Positions 1-12,973 are shown, numbered from the stretch's first letter. The stretch is DNA of 64,000 nt from Protula sp. h YS-2021 (GCA_949752745.1 OX457027.1:55804053-55868052), one strand, 5' to 3'. Notes: generated by a model from the sequence alone, not told the origin. Program-made: numbers and translations.

Positions 1-1070
1 TGGTCAAATCTAATTATTTATCAACGCTCTCCGCCACAAAAAATAAACAATGCTAATAAAATGCTAAACACTAAATGAGCTGGGACCAAAAACAGATCAC
101 CAACTTAAAGACCTTAACAAAATAAGGCTTTCAGTGCGTCTAGATGTCTGCGAAAGAAGCTTGACGCAGCATTACCTTAAATAAACGTTACATTACTTTT
201 TAAATATGGAGTGCATTTAAGCAGCACATCTCATTGGCTTCTTAATTCAATTGAACTTCTGAAGGCAACACGATTTCTGGTAAAACCCTCCACCAGCCAC
301 TGGAGTTAAGTCGTTGACCAGAAGGCACACTTTCCAATAATACTCTTTGAGGATGACGATCGACGTTTTATCTGCTTTTAAAGTTGTCGGCGTTTTATCT
401 GTCGACGTTTTCACAGTCGGTGTTTTGACTACGTTTTGACCGTCAACGTTTTGTCAGAATACTATAGGTAATATGTAGTATTTTGCAAAAGGACTACTGG
501 CCAGGAATATGTTTCTTTATTTTCTCCATTTAATTATTTATAGTAAAGTTAACTGCTGAATTATTTTACTTGTGCCTATTTTGGCACAGTCATACCCAGC
601 TTTCTCCTGCCGGTTTTAGGGATATAAACACTTTAGTACTACACTTATCTGAAAATACACCTCAATGCCACATGGTTTATGCTTGAATGCATTTTCACTG
701 AAATAAACTTTGAAAAATGGCTAAATTTTGCATTCTGGCTCAGTTTAAGCTCCACTTATTGTATGGTGCATTACCGCGGGTGTCATCTTTCCTGGTGTGC
801 TGCGCATTTTTTGTTGTTATTCCACCATTTCATGTTTTGAATGTTGTTCTTATTGTTGCTGCTCAAATGTTGTGAAGAAATATTGTTTAAAAGCCACAAG
901 CATGATAACAGAGACATAAATTCCAAAAATATTGAGTTTGTCGCAAAAATAATAATAACAACAAACGCCCGTTCTTTAACTGCCGTTTCATGTCATCCGA
1001 CAAAAACCCTTCAAGGACGCTTTGAAATCAAATACGAAACATTTGATTGATGCAAATTGTGTTGTACTAG
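1..1070. other. upstream intron or flank of SLC34 copy A, no exon recognised
   Basis: AT-rich DNA. I looked for the exon that should precede the one at 1071 (in copy B it encodes the stretch ending YPVHQNFAM) and did not find it, so the 5' half of this gene lies beyond the window or is lost. An array of short related phrases sits at about 355-460 and is listed separately. A reading frame at 841-1050 has no recognisable domain. Confidence 0.5.
355..460. repeat. array of short CGACGTTTT phrases
   Basis: At least five loosely conserved phrases follow each other: CGACGTTTTATCTG, CGGCGTTTTATCTG, CGACGTTTTCACAG, CGGTGTTTTGAC and CAACGTTTTGTCAG. The design matches the ends of the inverted-repeat elements at 6.03-7.25, 9.97-10.87 and 60.43-60.79 kb, but the phrase is different. 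No inverted partner was found nearby, so it may be a solo end. Confidence 0.5.
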
Positions 1071-3835
1071 GAACGGATGTAACACAGGAAGAGGAATACA
1101 TAACAGTTCGCGACAGCAAAAGCCACCCGCTGCTCTGGGCCTATTCAGAAGAAATAGAGAACGTAACCCTTACTGATAATGGCACACAATCAGATCTCAT
1201 TACCAACGACACAGCCGTGACGAGATTCTCATACATGTTGCCCGACTTTGATGATCCGGGAACACAGGCCTGTGAGTTAGTTGTTACGTGTCATTTTCGT
1301 TTAAATGGCCCACCAACAAATGTTTGTAGCCTAGCCGACTGTCATCGGTGCGCTATACTCATCACTTATGGCGTATCCGTCGTCCGTCGTCCGTTATGTG
1401 TGTGTGTGTGTTTGTGTTTGTGTTAGCGTGAGCGTGTGTGTGAAAATTTTCAAAATGTTACACTTCTACATTTCTCGTTTTGAAACTTGGCAGGGATTTT
1501 TTCTGGTTGATCCTACACAAAGCTTGTATTTTTTTGGTGATTTGGCCAAAACTGGCCAAGATATTGGTCAAATTTAAGAAAACAAAAAGCGCTATTCCTT
1601 CTAAAATCGTCCGATAGCATTCACTCCTTTTGCACTTTGGTTGTGAGTGGTCGCGACCACAGATCAACGTCTAACCAACGTCTTAAGCGCAACATCGAAG
1701 TAAATCTGGTTAGGTAAGCAATGTTGCTTAGAGTTACTTTTTAAAGCTTTTTTTTTTTTACCAAAACGCAACTTTCTCCGACGTCTACTCAATGTGTTTG
1801 GTACAACGTTGACTAGACGTAGGAAAATCGACATTGGATAGACGTCAAAAAATGGACGTTGTTACCACTCACCGCAATTGGCAGCCATGACAGGTTGTTC
1901 TGAAAGTAGACCGGAACAAGGGTGTAAAATATGAGAATTTCAAGAGCGTCCAAGTTTTTTTTTTCGACCTAAAATAGTCATGGAAATCGAGTTCAAAGTA
2001 TCCTCCCGGAACGGTTGATCCAAGAGTGTGGGTATTGCGACGCAGGGGTGATTATACTATGACTGTCGCTGTTTTGATGGAAATTCTAGATTAAGATTTT
2101 ACTCTCGTGTGTATAACGTCGAGACGGACATTGTTTCAACCGTTTTCAACCTATTCGCAACGTTGATTAGATGTCGAATAAGTGACGTCTATCCAACTCC
2201 AAATAAACGGATAGCTTGTCAGAGAAAAAACAAAAATGCTTTTCGTCACACGGATCCTGTAAAATTACTTTTGACAGCAATATTGTCCATAAAACTTTCT
2301 ACGAAATCGAAATTTTTCAACATTTGTCGATTTCTAGTTTCACAGTTGTACCGTCTTTGCTTTTACGGCTGGGCACAATGTCCACGATCATTCTTGCTGG
2401 TAGAATTCTACCACACCACATTGCAAATAAAAAAAAATGTTTTGGAAAAATGGTGCGAACTTTCGATTCCCCATGTGTGTTTGGAATCCAAGGATTCTTA
2501 TTACCGCATCTTTACTAACTTCTTGAAAACCTGTTTCAATCACAACCAGTGATTACTTGATTTCACCGGCGCATAAACAACAACCACATTGTAGAATCTG
2601 AACAGTGTTTAACTTTAGTTGTCACCACATGGTTCTCTTACTTTATTATCATTTATTTAGACATTAAACAAAGAAACGCGGTGTTATGCAATACAAACGT
2701 TTTCACAGACCGTTGTCTGTTTTCAGGTAAACATCTGTTTGTTGGAGCCGGTCTTCCAAGTGAGTACCAAGAGCTGGATGGATGGCCACGGATAAACCTG
2801 TCAGATGGCGTCGTAGGAGTCATTCTTCTCGTCATATCCCTGGTAGCCCTATGTGCCTGTCTTATAGGAATGGTCAAGCTACTGAACAGCATTCTCAAAG
2901 GAACTGTTTTAGGAGCCGTGCGAAATATTATTAATTCGGACCTTCCTGGTGGGGTAGTAGGGCGGGAAATCACCGGCTATTTCGTCATTTTAATTGGTGC
3001 TTTTCTAACTATTCTCGTGCAAAGTAGCTCCGTATTTACATCGGCTCTTAACCCATTGGTTGGCATGGGTATTGTTACCATAGAAAGAACCTATCCGCTT
3101 ACTCTTGGTGCGAACATTGGGACAACATTTACAGCCCTACTTGCAGCGTTCACAGCAGAACCAGAAACTATAGCAAACGCCCTACAAGTTGCTTTTGCTC
3201 ATTTATTTTTCAATCTTACAGGAATTTTAATGTTTTATCCCATACCGAAAATTAGAAAACTTCCCTGTTGGTTAAGTCAGCAAGTAGGAGACATCACGGC
3301 CGATTATAAGTGGTTTGCCGTTTTCTTTCTAACTATGACTTATATCGTGCTTCCGTTGATCATTTTCTTGCTCTCGATCCCCGGCTGGAAGGTCTTGTTC
3401 GCAGTTTTAATCCCTGCTGTAGTCTTTTTTACCATCATAATCATTATAAATGTGATGCAGTACAAATGCTCAAGTGCCTTACCAAGAGGCCTCCGGTCGT
3501 GGGATTGGCTGCCCTTGGCGTGTCATTCCCTGGACCCCTATGACCAGTTACTTCGAAAAATGTGCCCCTTTAAAATATGCCGTAAGGAGGAGGAGCCGCA
3601 AAACCCGTCGCGGAGACATTCAGTCGATGACATTCCGCCTATAACCATGGAGATAATTGCTGGACAAGCTGTGGAAGTCAAAGACAAAGAAAGGGATGGT
3701 GTCGGATCGACAGCAGTTAACGATAATGACGACAGCGGAAACGTGTCATTAGATGGATCGTGTGACGTCTGTCCTGCAGGAACTGCCCTCGATGGACAAT
3801 CAAATGTAGCGTACATAGAGACAGAACATCTATAA
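1071..3835 (+). CDS. sodium-dependent phosphate cotransporter, SLC34 family, copy A (3' part only)
   Basis: A type II Na+/phosphate cotransporter of the plasma membrane that moves inorganic phosphate into cells with sodium. Two exons are visible: 1071-1271 (acceptor CTAG, donor GTGAGT) and 2727-3835 (acceptor TTTCAG, stop TAA at 3833), joined in phase 1 and giving 436 codons. The first holds the large extracellular-loop segment including HPLLWAYSEE. The second holds the C-terminal inverted repeat with QSSSVFTSALNP, YPLTLGANIGTT and HLFFNLTGILMFYPIP, all diagnostic of SLC34, followed by hydrophobic segments and a hydrophilic tail ending ETEHL. The N-terminal repeat with its own QSSS motif is not in the window. 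It lies head-to-tail with the complete paralogue at 13.1-21.8 kb and shares its exon phases. The intron carries a (GT)n tract and an ACGTCG-family repeat. Family assignment is secure; expression is not testable here. Confidence 0.95.
1396..1442. repeat. (GT)n microsatellite
   Basis: An imperfect GT/TTTG run in the intron of SLC34 copy A. It produces spurious cysteine/valine-rich reading frames. Confidence 0.85.
1640..2220. mobile_element. ACGTCG-rich inverted-repeat element, intronic degenerate copy
   Basis: Repeated phrases such as AACGTCTAACCAACGTC, CGACGTCTACTCAATG, AACGTTGACTAGACGT and AACGTTGATTAGATGTCG, with a GGTCGCGACC core phrase at about 1649, match the other ACGTCG-family copies in this window (46.8, 47.9, 51.4, 52.8 and 63.3 kb). 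Boundaries are approximate and no transposase is present. Confidence 0.6.
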
Positions 3836-6027
3836 CACCACTGTTATTGGGTGTGACCACTTTAGAATCTTCGATCTATAGTTTTTCAAGCTCAACTGTG
3901 TTACAGAAACTGTTGCTGAGTTCTTGTGTTTTTTATCCTTTGTGTTGTCAGTATCTATCTAGAAATGGTTGCTTTAGATAATAGCGTGTTGCAGGTTATT
4001 TGCTGAAACAGAAACCAAGTAGGAACCCCGATTTTAATTTTTAATATTACATCCCCACATTGATTTCAGCTCATGTGAGTAAAGCGTTTTGCTTAAAATA
4101 ACATCACAACGTCAATATTAATGGCTTATATCTGCAATAACTGTATTGGTGATTTTTATTTATATACAAGATTCCTAGTAATTACTAATGGTGGTCGGAC
4201 AGGCAAACAATACCAAGACCGTACATATTTAATGACATTGAATGAATCGAATCAGACAAACAACAGCGGGCCGCAACATCCAAAGCTGCCACCCTCTGAA
4301 CTGGAGAGGGAGACCTGACGCAGAGAGGTTGCTCTGAGGCGCAAAAGTCAACTTTTTAATAAAAGTCCATCTTTATTGTTGGGAGGGGGTATCTCTCATG
4401 CCTCACCCACTTACTTTGGCTCTCACAAAACATTGTGTTTCAAAGTGTAATACTTCCTTTATCTTAAAACCTGGACTTTAAAAACCTTCAACCCCACTCT
4501 TCTGTTTGATAATACTAAAAGGAAAGGTTATTTTTAAACCCCAGATAGATCACTATGTTATTGAACCATGAGCCTTTTCAGTACGTGGTATAAAATTGAA
4601 GCAGTGTAAGGGATTTAAAATGAGATTTTTGATTTTTTATATCATTGTAAAAATAAAATTAATAAACTCATTTGAGTGGTAGCGTTCTAAAAAGGTTATT
4701 CAGGATTTGAACAAGCTTAAACCGTCAACACTGCTGAAACACAGTGAGAACCTAGTTTCAGTATTAATAAGAACGCTCACTGATTTTCTCTAAACTGATT
4801 TTCTCTAAAGTGTGTTCGTATTATTCCCCGGAAGTCATACAAGGCTTTTAAATCAGTTATTTAGAAACATTTACATTATTCCATCACTTTCAAAAACATT
4901 GCTAAAATCCTTTTTGACCTTGCTAAACTTTTTGAGGTATTTTTTAGTCTTTTTTTTAGGTGATTTTGAATCTTTTTTGGGTATTTTTGCTTATGTTTTG
5001 GATATTTGTTAGAGCTGGATACAAACTGTTTTGGAATATGTTCTTTTTCATAATGTTGAGTTTTGCCCAAAAACAAAAAAAAAAAAAAAAAAAACAAACA
5101 AACAAAAAAAAAAAACAAAAAAAAAAAACAAACAAACAACAACAACAGCTTATTGGTTTTTGTGAATTGGTAATAAATCTGCCAAGGAAAGTAGCTAAAA
5201 ATTGTCTTTATTTTACGTATTTCTCCAAATTACCTTTTAAATTATCTATTCGCTTGAAATAAAGTAACGAAGTGGAAAAATATGTTTTGAGTAAGGACAC
5301 TATTTGGTGGGGGACACTACAATCGACTGCGACAGGAGACAGTCACTTACTTCCCAAGCCCCTCTCCACACTCCTCCCCGTACGTATTGTCAGCTGCCCT
5401 CCTTTTCTGCTCAACCGGTCAAGTCACTGCAATCCCAGCTTAAGTCACAGTGTGTAACAGCTGTATACTTAATGACACAGAAGAGGTGTAGACGACCGGA
5501 GAAGCCACCTTGTTGATGAGAGCATTTGGTTTGTTAACAGGGGCCTCAGCTGGCTAACCAGGACGGGAGGGGGAAGGGGGCGTCTGGTGGGTGTGGAGGG
5601 GCTTCACACAAGAATTTCTGTCATGAAAAAAAAATCATTAAGATGGCTCCAGAATAGATTTCTTTTTATCAGAGCTTAATGTGAATGCACAGTGGATTTT
5701 ACATCAAATGCTCAAAAGTCATTTAAGGATAATGCGCATCACAGGAATCGGTCATCTCCTCGATCCAGTTATCGCCCATCTAACTCAGATAATGGCCCAT
5801 CTAACTCAGATTATGGCCTATCTAACGCAAATATTAGCGGAACCAATAAATAACGGAAGAATATTATTTCAAGAGAACAGAAATTCTTGTATGAAGCCTA
5901 AACTGGTCATAATTAGATTGGTCCTTCTATGACTAGATCGCGTTTTTCACTTTGTCTTTTGCTGATATCACAAATGAGGGGTCAGCACAAAAGATTTTAA
6001 ACAGTCTGGTGCATAGGAATATGCCTG
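3836..6027. other. 3' flank of SLC34 copy A and intergenic DNA
   Basis: It starts with the probable 3' UTR of copy A; an AATAAA hexamer at 4358-4363 is a reasonable polyadenylation signal. A long A-rich/CAAA tract lies at about 5076-5153. A three-fold short repeat around AATGGCCCATCTAACTCAG lies at 5762-5830. Reading frames here are low-complexity or unrecognisable. Confidence 0.5.
4358..4363 (+). promoter_or_regulatory. candidate polyadenylation signal of SLC34 copy A
   Basis: AATAAA about 520 bp after the stop codon. It is the first exact hexamer I noticed downstream, so assignment rests on position only. Confidence 0.35.
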
Positions 6028-7255
6028 ACAGGATCCACGAAATTTTCTCGAAAGATATTTTGTCGAAGAGACACTTTGTCCACAGACATTTTGTCGAAAG
6101 TTATGATTTCTTAACAGTTTTTTTTATTAAGAGAGGGGGTTTTTATGTTTTAGTTAGGAAAAATGTAATTTGTCACTCAAAATTTGGAATGCTACATGAA
6201 GTTGAAGCTCTAATTGCAGTAAAGAGGTTTTTAACTAGCAAATTGCAATTAGATAGATGAACAAGTTAACGCTTAGTACCATCCCAACCCAGCATTATTC
6301 TTACAGCTATTCTCGAATTTGCATTCTTAATTGCATATTAAATACATATATTTAAATGAATTTAGACACAATCCAATCACAGACCAGAGCAATTCTTATA
6401 AGTGCGATAAAATTGCAGTTGTTAATTGCAATTGCCAGTTAAAGAAATAAGACTTGATCCCATCACAGAACAGAGTAATTCTTACAACCATATTTGAAAT
6501 TGCAATTTGCTGTGTGCAGTAACGTGTAAAAATAAAATAAAGTCAGAAGATGGGAATTGTAGAGAATCCAATCTGCTCTGGTGTCCGGAGCTAGTCAGTA
6601 TAAAATCGAGAAAAAAATTGCTTCTTGTCATTTTCAAATTTTGCAATGGAGATAATTGCACAAACCAAAGGAAAACGGAAGCCATTTTGCGATGGGCATT
6701 CCTACAGGGAGAGAAACAAAAGCAGAATGATCACGTGGGTGTGCACAAAGCGCTGCTTGCAGCACTGCAAAGGGACGTTGCAAACATCAATCGGCATACG
6801 GAACCCTACGAAGAAAAACTCCCACTGCCAAGACCGAAATAAAGACGAAACGACGGCACTAAAAGCAAATGTCGAAATCAAGGAAACAGTTACTCAAACA
6901 AGAAAAGATGCCCCATTGAGTCAACCATAGCTAAATTGGTATCAGTGTTGCAATGTGACTTCTCAGCGAATGTGCAGGTAACTGCATGATAAAACGAACA
7001 AAAAATCACCTCTGGTACCAGACACGTGTGGCTTTAATTAGCAACTAGAACACTGCAGTAGTGACTTTAAAGTGCGAAATAGCGCATGAGTGAAAATCAA
7101 TAAAATGTGTTTTTGTAGATTTTTGTGAAAAACAAAAAATGCCCCTCCCTCATTTAATACAACAACAAATATTAAGAAATTATAAATTTCGACAAAAAAA
7201 CTGTCTCTAAGAGTGGTTTCGACAAAATATCTTCGGACAAAATGTCTGGATGCCG
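6028..7255. mobile_element. inverted-repeat element with ends built from GACATTTTGTCGAA phrases
   Basis: The left end (about 6028-6110) carries AAGATATTTTGTCGAAG and GACATTTTGTCGAAAG. The right end (about 7160-7255) carries the same phrases on the other strand (TTTCGACAAAATATCTTC, GGACAAAATGTCTGGAT), so the termini are long imperfect inverted repeats made of tandem short phrases. The interior has internal near-repeats (two blocks with CAATCACAGACCAGAGC-like and CCATCACAGAACAGAG-like text near 6370-6480) and overlapping small frames at 6507-6930 with no recognisable domain. No transposase is seen, so it looks non-autonomous. Exact ends and target duplication are unresolved. Confidence 0.55.
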
Positions 7256-7739
7256 CAGAGCAGTTTTGATGGCTTTTTTAAAATTATATAGACATCCTTG
7301 AAGAATGTTTGCGAAGTCACAGGCAGTAGTGCAATGGACATCTATATAACGTTGCAAACCAGTTGCAAAGTCAAGCAGACAATAAGTCTATTAGAAACGC
7401 CGATCTACTAAAGCAAAACCAATAAAAAAAAAGAAGAAATTTCAGCGTTCGAATGATGTTAAAATAGAAATTTTCCTAACGCGCACAAAACACTCCCACC
7501 GCAAGATTACAACAATGTCGTCTGCAAATAGACGTCGCTTTGTGGTTGTCCTGTTGCTGCCTAGTTATTTCCACATGCAAACTTCATTTGCAACTGGGTA
7601 TAAGTTTGTAGTTTTTCTGGAAGTTTCTGCCCCTTTTTTCGATTTTTTTCTTCTCTTTTTTTCCGTTTGGATGGTTTCAAAAAAAACTCGTCCTACAGTT
7701 TTTGACAGAGGAAGATGAACTGTAGGGGATGACGAGATC

Positions 7740-8740
7740 TCGGCGAATCCGCAAATATTTTTGACCTCAAAGGTCAAGGTCAATGTCAAATTGAGGTCAA
7801 AGTTATTTTTTTCCATAAAATGGTTTCCAGTAAACGCTCCCTAGAGTTTGAATCAGCGGAGCTTTATATTTAGCACACTTATTGACAATCACCAGGTCTC
7901 GATGAAATCGCAAATATTTTTGACCTTGACTTCAAAGATCAAGGTCAAAGTGAGGTCAAAACATTTTCCGGAATGCTTATTTATCACGAAAAGTGACAAT
8001 AAAAAGTGCTCAAAACCCAGTTTGAACCGTACTCAGTAGGGGGGGGGGGTAACCTATCATCCTGAATCTTGGTCTTCATGGTCAAGGTAAAAGGTCACGT
8101 GCTCTCATGTACCGTTAACGATATACAGACTTGTCTAGAAAACGGTTAGAGATAGAGCGATTTTGAGCTCATTTTGAACTTTTTGATGCTAAACAACGTT
8201 ACATAAGAGGTCACGATCAAGGTAAAAAACCGGAAGCTGACTATTATCTCGTAATCGGTTAGAGACAGAGCTATTTTGAGCTCATTTTGAACTTTTTGGG
8301 CCTAAACAACTTTACATAAGAGGTACCTCGATGACCTTGACCTTCTCGTCAAGGTCAAGGCCAAAAATTGGAAGTTGACCATAATCTCGAAAACGGTTAG
8401 AGATAGAGCGATTTTGAGCTCATTTTGAACTTTTTGGGCCTAAACAACGTTACATAAGAGATACCTCGGTGACTTTGACCTCGGTGAAGTTGACTGTTTT
8501 CTTGTAAACGGTTAGAGATAGAGCGATTTCGAGCTCATTTCCGACCCTTTGGGCCTAAACAATGTTACGTAAGAGGTACCTCGGTGACCTTGACCTACTC
8601 GATCACGGCAAAGGTCAAAAACAGTAGGTGGGCTGTTATCTAGAAACTGCTTTTGTGAGGCGGAGTTATTTTGAGCTAATTTTTAACCCTTTGGGCCAAA
8701 GCGACGACAAAGAATTGGTACCGCGTGACTTCGAACTTCT
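7740..8740. repeat. AGGTCA-rich minisatellite, about 5 units of 110-140 bp
   Basis: Units carry the landmarks GGTTAGAGATAGAGC, TTTTGAGCTCATTTTGAAC and CTAAACAACGTTACATAAG, separated by runs of TGACCT/AGGTCA. The GGTTAGAGA landmark recurs near 8144, 8257, 8395 and 8510, with a degraded copy near 8650. The block at 7740-7960 before the units is also dense in AAGGTCA half-sites. Similar AGGTCA-laden repeats are common in marine invertebrate genomes. Confidence 0.75.
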
Positions 8741-9968
8741 TGGTCATAACTTAATGCAAATATTTTCATAGTGGTTTCTGCAAGTAAGTCTATTCCGCTA
8801 TGTAGCGGAATTCTGTCTAGATGGCACAAATGGCGGAAGCAAAAGGCTCTGTTCACAATGCAGTATGTGGTCCTGCATCGTTCACTGGCAGCCCCAATCC
8901 CTCTGCGATAAGTGCAGGATTACTGAGAGCCTGGTCTTGTCTGAATACCAGTATGGAGTGTGAGAACATCTCCCACAGAGTTTGAAAGGCCACAGTGATA
9001 AATCACATCAAGAACCAGCACTAGAAGGAGTTATGTGAAGGGCGTAGGCGCCAGAAGGCGGTATCAAAACCAAAACGCCTATCTCAACCCCCTCGCCGAG
9101 TCGTCTTCGGCCATGGCTTCACACGGTAGCCAGCAATCTGGGGCCAAGTAGGGTAAAACCCACAAGAAGGCGAAACTGAATCGCTCAATGTCATCGCAGA
9201 CAATTGCTGAACTAGATAAAGAGTATTGAGAGAGGCGTGGCTCTCACTGCAGTCACCATTTCGCCGTTAGGGAAACAGTTAGACGCACCACGATCTCATC
9301 GTCTCATTGTGATATCCAGACGGAGCCAGGTGACTGCCCCGGCATATGAGATGGCAGCAATGAGAGCCATACAGGAGCAAATAATAGACAACTGAAGTCC
9401 CTTCCTTATCTCAGAAAGATGCAAAGCTCCAACGTTAAAAGCGACGACTTGAGCAGCGCAACTTAAAGACAATCCGGCCAATGATGAGGATTCAGTGGAT
9501 CTCTCCCTGTCGGGACAAATCTCGATACTGGAGATTGTGGACACAGCAAACATAGTCGAGAACCAGATCGCCTCTCCTGGTTACATCTAGGGGCTCAGAG
9601 GGAAGGTTCTTGTCAGAAAGAGGTGAACAGCCTTCAGGCGAGGAGAAAAGGCCTTCTACTCCATGCTGAAGAGACACGCTCTGAGGAGGGGTTCCAAGAC
9701 GGATAATGGAAGCACTTTCCCACTCCATCAGACTTATGGATGAAGTGTACTCGCAAAAGAAGGGCCAGCAATATTGGAGAGACCCAGCAGCCGTAGGCGA
9801 CGTACAGTTTAATCCATTTCTAATTTCAACAACTGAACAATAAATTTTGATATCACGCTTTTTACAAAAACTTGAAGAAACGTTTTATTACCTTATGAAT
9901 TTTACTCATGTTGAAAAAATCTTAAAAGGAAAATAGAATACTGCTTGCTTGGTGTGCTGCCTACGCTG
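8741..9968. other. possible decayed mobile-element coding remnant
   Basis: This stretch is richer in C and G than its surroundings and holds longish open frames on both strands (9296-9553 and 9492-9728 on the minus strand). All + strand frames carry stop codons. Codon-like composition and short open segments suggest an old coding sequence, possibly a retroelement gag-like region, but I recognise no domain. Confidence 0.25.
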
Positions 9969-10869
9969 AATGTACGACAGTTATTCCAACGACAGTTATT
10001 CCGAATTTCACCTATGACATTTATTCCTCGACATTTCATCTACCAGATTTTTTATTCCGATTTTATTTCATTTCATTTCAATAAAACACTTTATTTCAAT
10101 GCATGAACTTTATTGCTTCATCAGAACACCACAGCCTAGGCAATTGCATACTACATCGCATCCCAGTACATAAAAATTTTTGATCAAAAGTTTGATCAAA
10201 ACACTAAAGTCACTCAGTCACTCAGTATTCCTCCATTTTACGGTTCTCTAGTCTCCAGCGAATGTTATGCTTAACATCCCTAAGGAATTCCGGTATCGAT
10301 TTTCGCCCGTTGACACGTTCCAGACACAGCGTGCGAAGACGTTTCTGCATTTGACGTTTTTGAGCATCAAGAGATTAAGTAGATGCGGAGTCGTCCTGGC
10401 CCGCCCCAGTGCAGTTTCCTGTGGCAAAAGGATTATAAGGGGCAAGAGGCACCCAGAAGGCAGCCAATGCAGTGACAGACCAGGCATTAAGCGAAAGTAA
10501 TGGAATATGCCTTTAGAAATTCTTTGTACATTTTCGGCGTGATTGATCTCAGGAAAATTTATTACCATCTTGTATCAAGAGCATCAGAGAATCAAGAGAT
10601 TAAGTAGATGCCGAATCACCCCCTCCCACCTGCGGTTGCCAGTGGCTTAAAGATTATAGCGTGCAAGAAGTACTCAGAAGGAGCCTATGCAGTGACAGAT
10701 TAACTCCGCATTATCTTGTTTCAAAGAAAAAGTCGTCAAGACATATGTAAAAATGTTTCCAAGCTTAAAAATATATATATGAATTAATGATAGAAATCGG
10801 AATAAATGTCGCACCTGACGGAATAAATGCCGTCAGAATAATTGTCGTCGGAATAACTGTCGGGATACC
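9969..10869. mobile_element. inverted-repeat element with ends built from CGACATTTATTCC phrases
   Basis: The left end (about 9973-10060) carries CGACAGTTATTCC, CGACAGTTATTCCG, TGACATTTATTCC and CGACATTTCATC. The right end (about 10790-10866) carries the reverse complements (GGAATAAATGTCGC, GGAATAAATGCCGTC, GGAATAACTGTCGGG). GCCTACGCTG occurs immediately outside both ends (9959-9968 and 10870-10879), a plausible 10-bp target-site duplication. Inside are two copies of a roughly 140-bp block (about 10360-10500 and 10585-10710) sharing AATCAAGAGATTAAGTAGATGC-like text. No transposase is encoded. Confidence 0.65.
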
Positions 10870-10879
10870 GCCTACGCTG

Positions 10880-12960
10880 TGTGTTTCGATGGTGTTGTAT
10901 ATTGAACCAGTCATAACTTTTATTATGGAGCCATTTTAAACAAAACACATAGATTTTGCAATATGATTGGCCAAATTTGAAAAATTTGCCGAAACATTCC
11001 TACCATCCCGAAAATAATCAAACGTAATCAGGCAGAATTATCCATTGCAAACTTTGAAAGTTGGGAGCTTTTTCAACGTTTTTAGTATAAATTCTGCTTA
11101 CCCCTATCGAGCAAAGAAAATGTGGTACTACCTAGAAATAGCGGTATATTGACTATACATCTCACTAAAGATGTTTCAATCAAAGTATGAATGATTATGA
11201 TATTGCACGTTAAACAGGCGTCATTATAGTAATTGAAATTGGCACCTTTGACAAAATATGCAAATGAATAATTTCTTTCCTCCTCAAAATCCCTAATTTC
11301 TTCCCGTCCAGGTTATCCTTCCCTCGCTACCTCTCATCTTCACTCTCTTGCTCTTTCCCTCTTTATTATCGTTATTATTATTATTAATAATAATGACAAT
11401 AATATTAAATACGTGATACTTAAAACGTTCAAGCTGGTCTTTTCTTGTCGCATTTGTACACCAAGAAACATTTTTGTTTGCTATGAGACGAAGCTAACAC
11501 TGTTTTTCAAAGAAAGTCAAAACGAAGCCATACAATTAGAAATCGGTATGAGAACATTCAATTTTATAATATAATATACACGAGACAAACCTGACCGTGT
11601 TTACTGACCCACTTCTTCTTCGCAGCTCAGCTCCTTGATAGCGCTATACCTCTCCTGCTCCTACTACACCATAATCTCCTCAGTGAGCATCTCTGCTTCA
11701 TAGCAAGACAAACACAAAAAATAACGAGTGTTTTCATTTTATATTCTGCAAATGTTTTATTAAGAACCTGTTATTGCTATTATTATCTGAATAAGCTTTA
11801 GAGACAAACATTTTCTGCCCTAGCAACATAACATATTATGTACAATATGCTGTACTAAATCAGAAAATATAAATACCGGTAGATTTTCCTGCTATGTTTA
11901 GTCTTTTATTCTGCTATTCATACTCTTATTGTCTGCTATTAACATTTTCCTTTGAAACTTGAAATGCACAAACTTTATTATTTATGCAGTTGTAGTTGTA
12001 GTTGTAATGTTCAATAATGTCTTAAAAGTGACGCTGAATGCTGTATTCTAATCACTCTAACATTTTTTGGCAAGTCAGAATACATGAAGTATTATATAAT
12101 GCTCCAAAATATTAATTAATTTTATTAATTTTATAAATAATTAACGCATAAAAATGTTACAGTAAATAATAATTATAGCCCCCTTTTATGATTGGGAATA
12201 AAATGCAATTAGCCGGAGCAAAGTTATCTTTAAGCAGTTCACGTGTGTACTTGCCCAGGTGTTGGAATACATATAGATTAATCAGTCGGACGTCCTTTGG
12301 TTGCATTGCATGGTTTAAAGCGTAATGGAAACTTCTTGATTCGCCAATTTGAAATTCGGTAACTCTTACGTAATTTATGAAAGAGAAAGGAAATTGGAAA
12401 CACAGGGCATGATTCCTGTGCCAGGGAGATCTATGCATCGTCTACACATCTGCGGCTCAAAACGTGAGTAAAAGCTCAGTCATTTCACAGTTACAACGTA
12501 TGTGAAAGGACAGAAATGCTGACATAAGGCTCTTATGCAATCGACCATCACAAGTGAACCACGAGTGATTCCACGATCCAGAGACATCAATAAAAAATAT
12601 CATAGATCTTTTAAAGGCATTTAATGTCCATGCTCTTCAATAAAATTCCTTTTATCATGGCACTTGTGGCTTTTTCAATGGCAATAACTTCTAAAGTACT
12701 GTGTTAACCTTATAAGTCAGTTGAAAATCAGTAACTATTTTTCTTATTGTTACTTTTTCGCATTTATGATGTTAATGTAAATAAATTGATGCAATAAAGT
12801 TCAAAAGTCAGGGAAAGATGGCTGCATGTAAGCCGAAAAACAGTACCTTCAGATACGTTATCGTATCTCGAATTGCTTGGTGAATAGTTATTTTATCACC
12901 ATATTCCTTGCCAATTTTGTTTGTTTTAAATAAACTCCACTGAATTTACAATGAAATCGT
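10880..12960. other. AT-rich intergenic DNA upstream of SLC34 copy B
   Basis: No supported coding sequence. A short ATT/AAT microsatellite lies near 11375-11410. A minus-strand frame at 12157-12438 has no recognised domain. Confidence 0.45.
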
Positions 12961-12964
12961 GGCC

Positions 12965-12973
12965 TATATAAAG
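12965..12973 (+). promoter_or_regulatory. candidate TATA box of SLC34 copy B
   Basis: TATATAAAG lies about 155 bp before the chosen ATG (13123), which would place transcription start near 12995. Downstream is a short probable 5' UTR with a possible donor (AAG|GTAAAG, 13056) and an acceptor (TTCTCAG, ending 13098). Confidence 0.45.
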
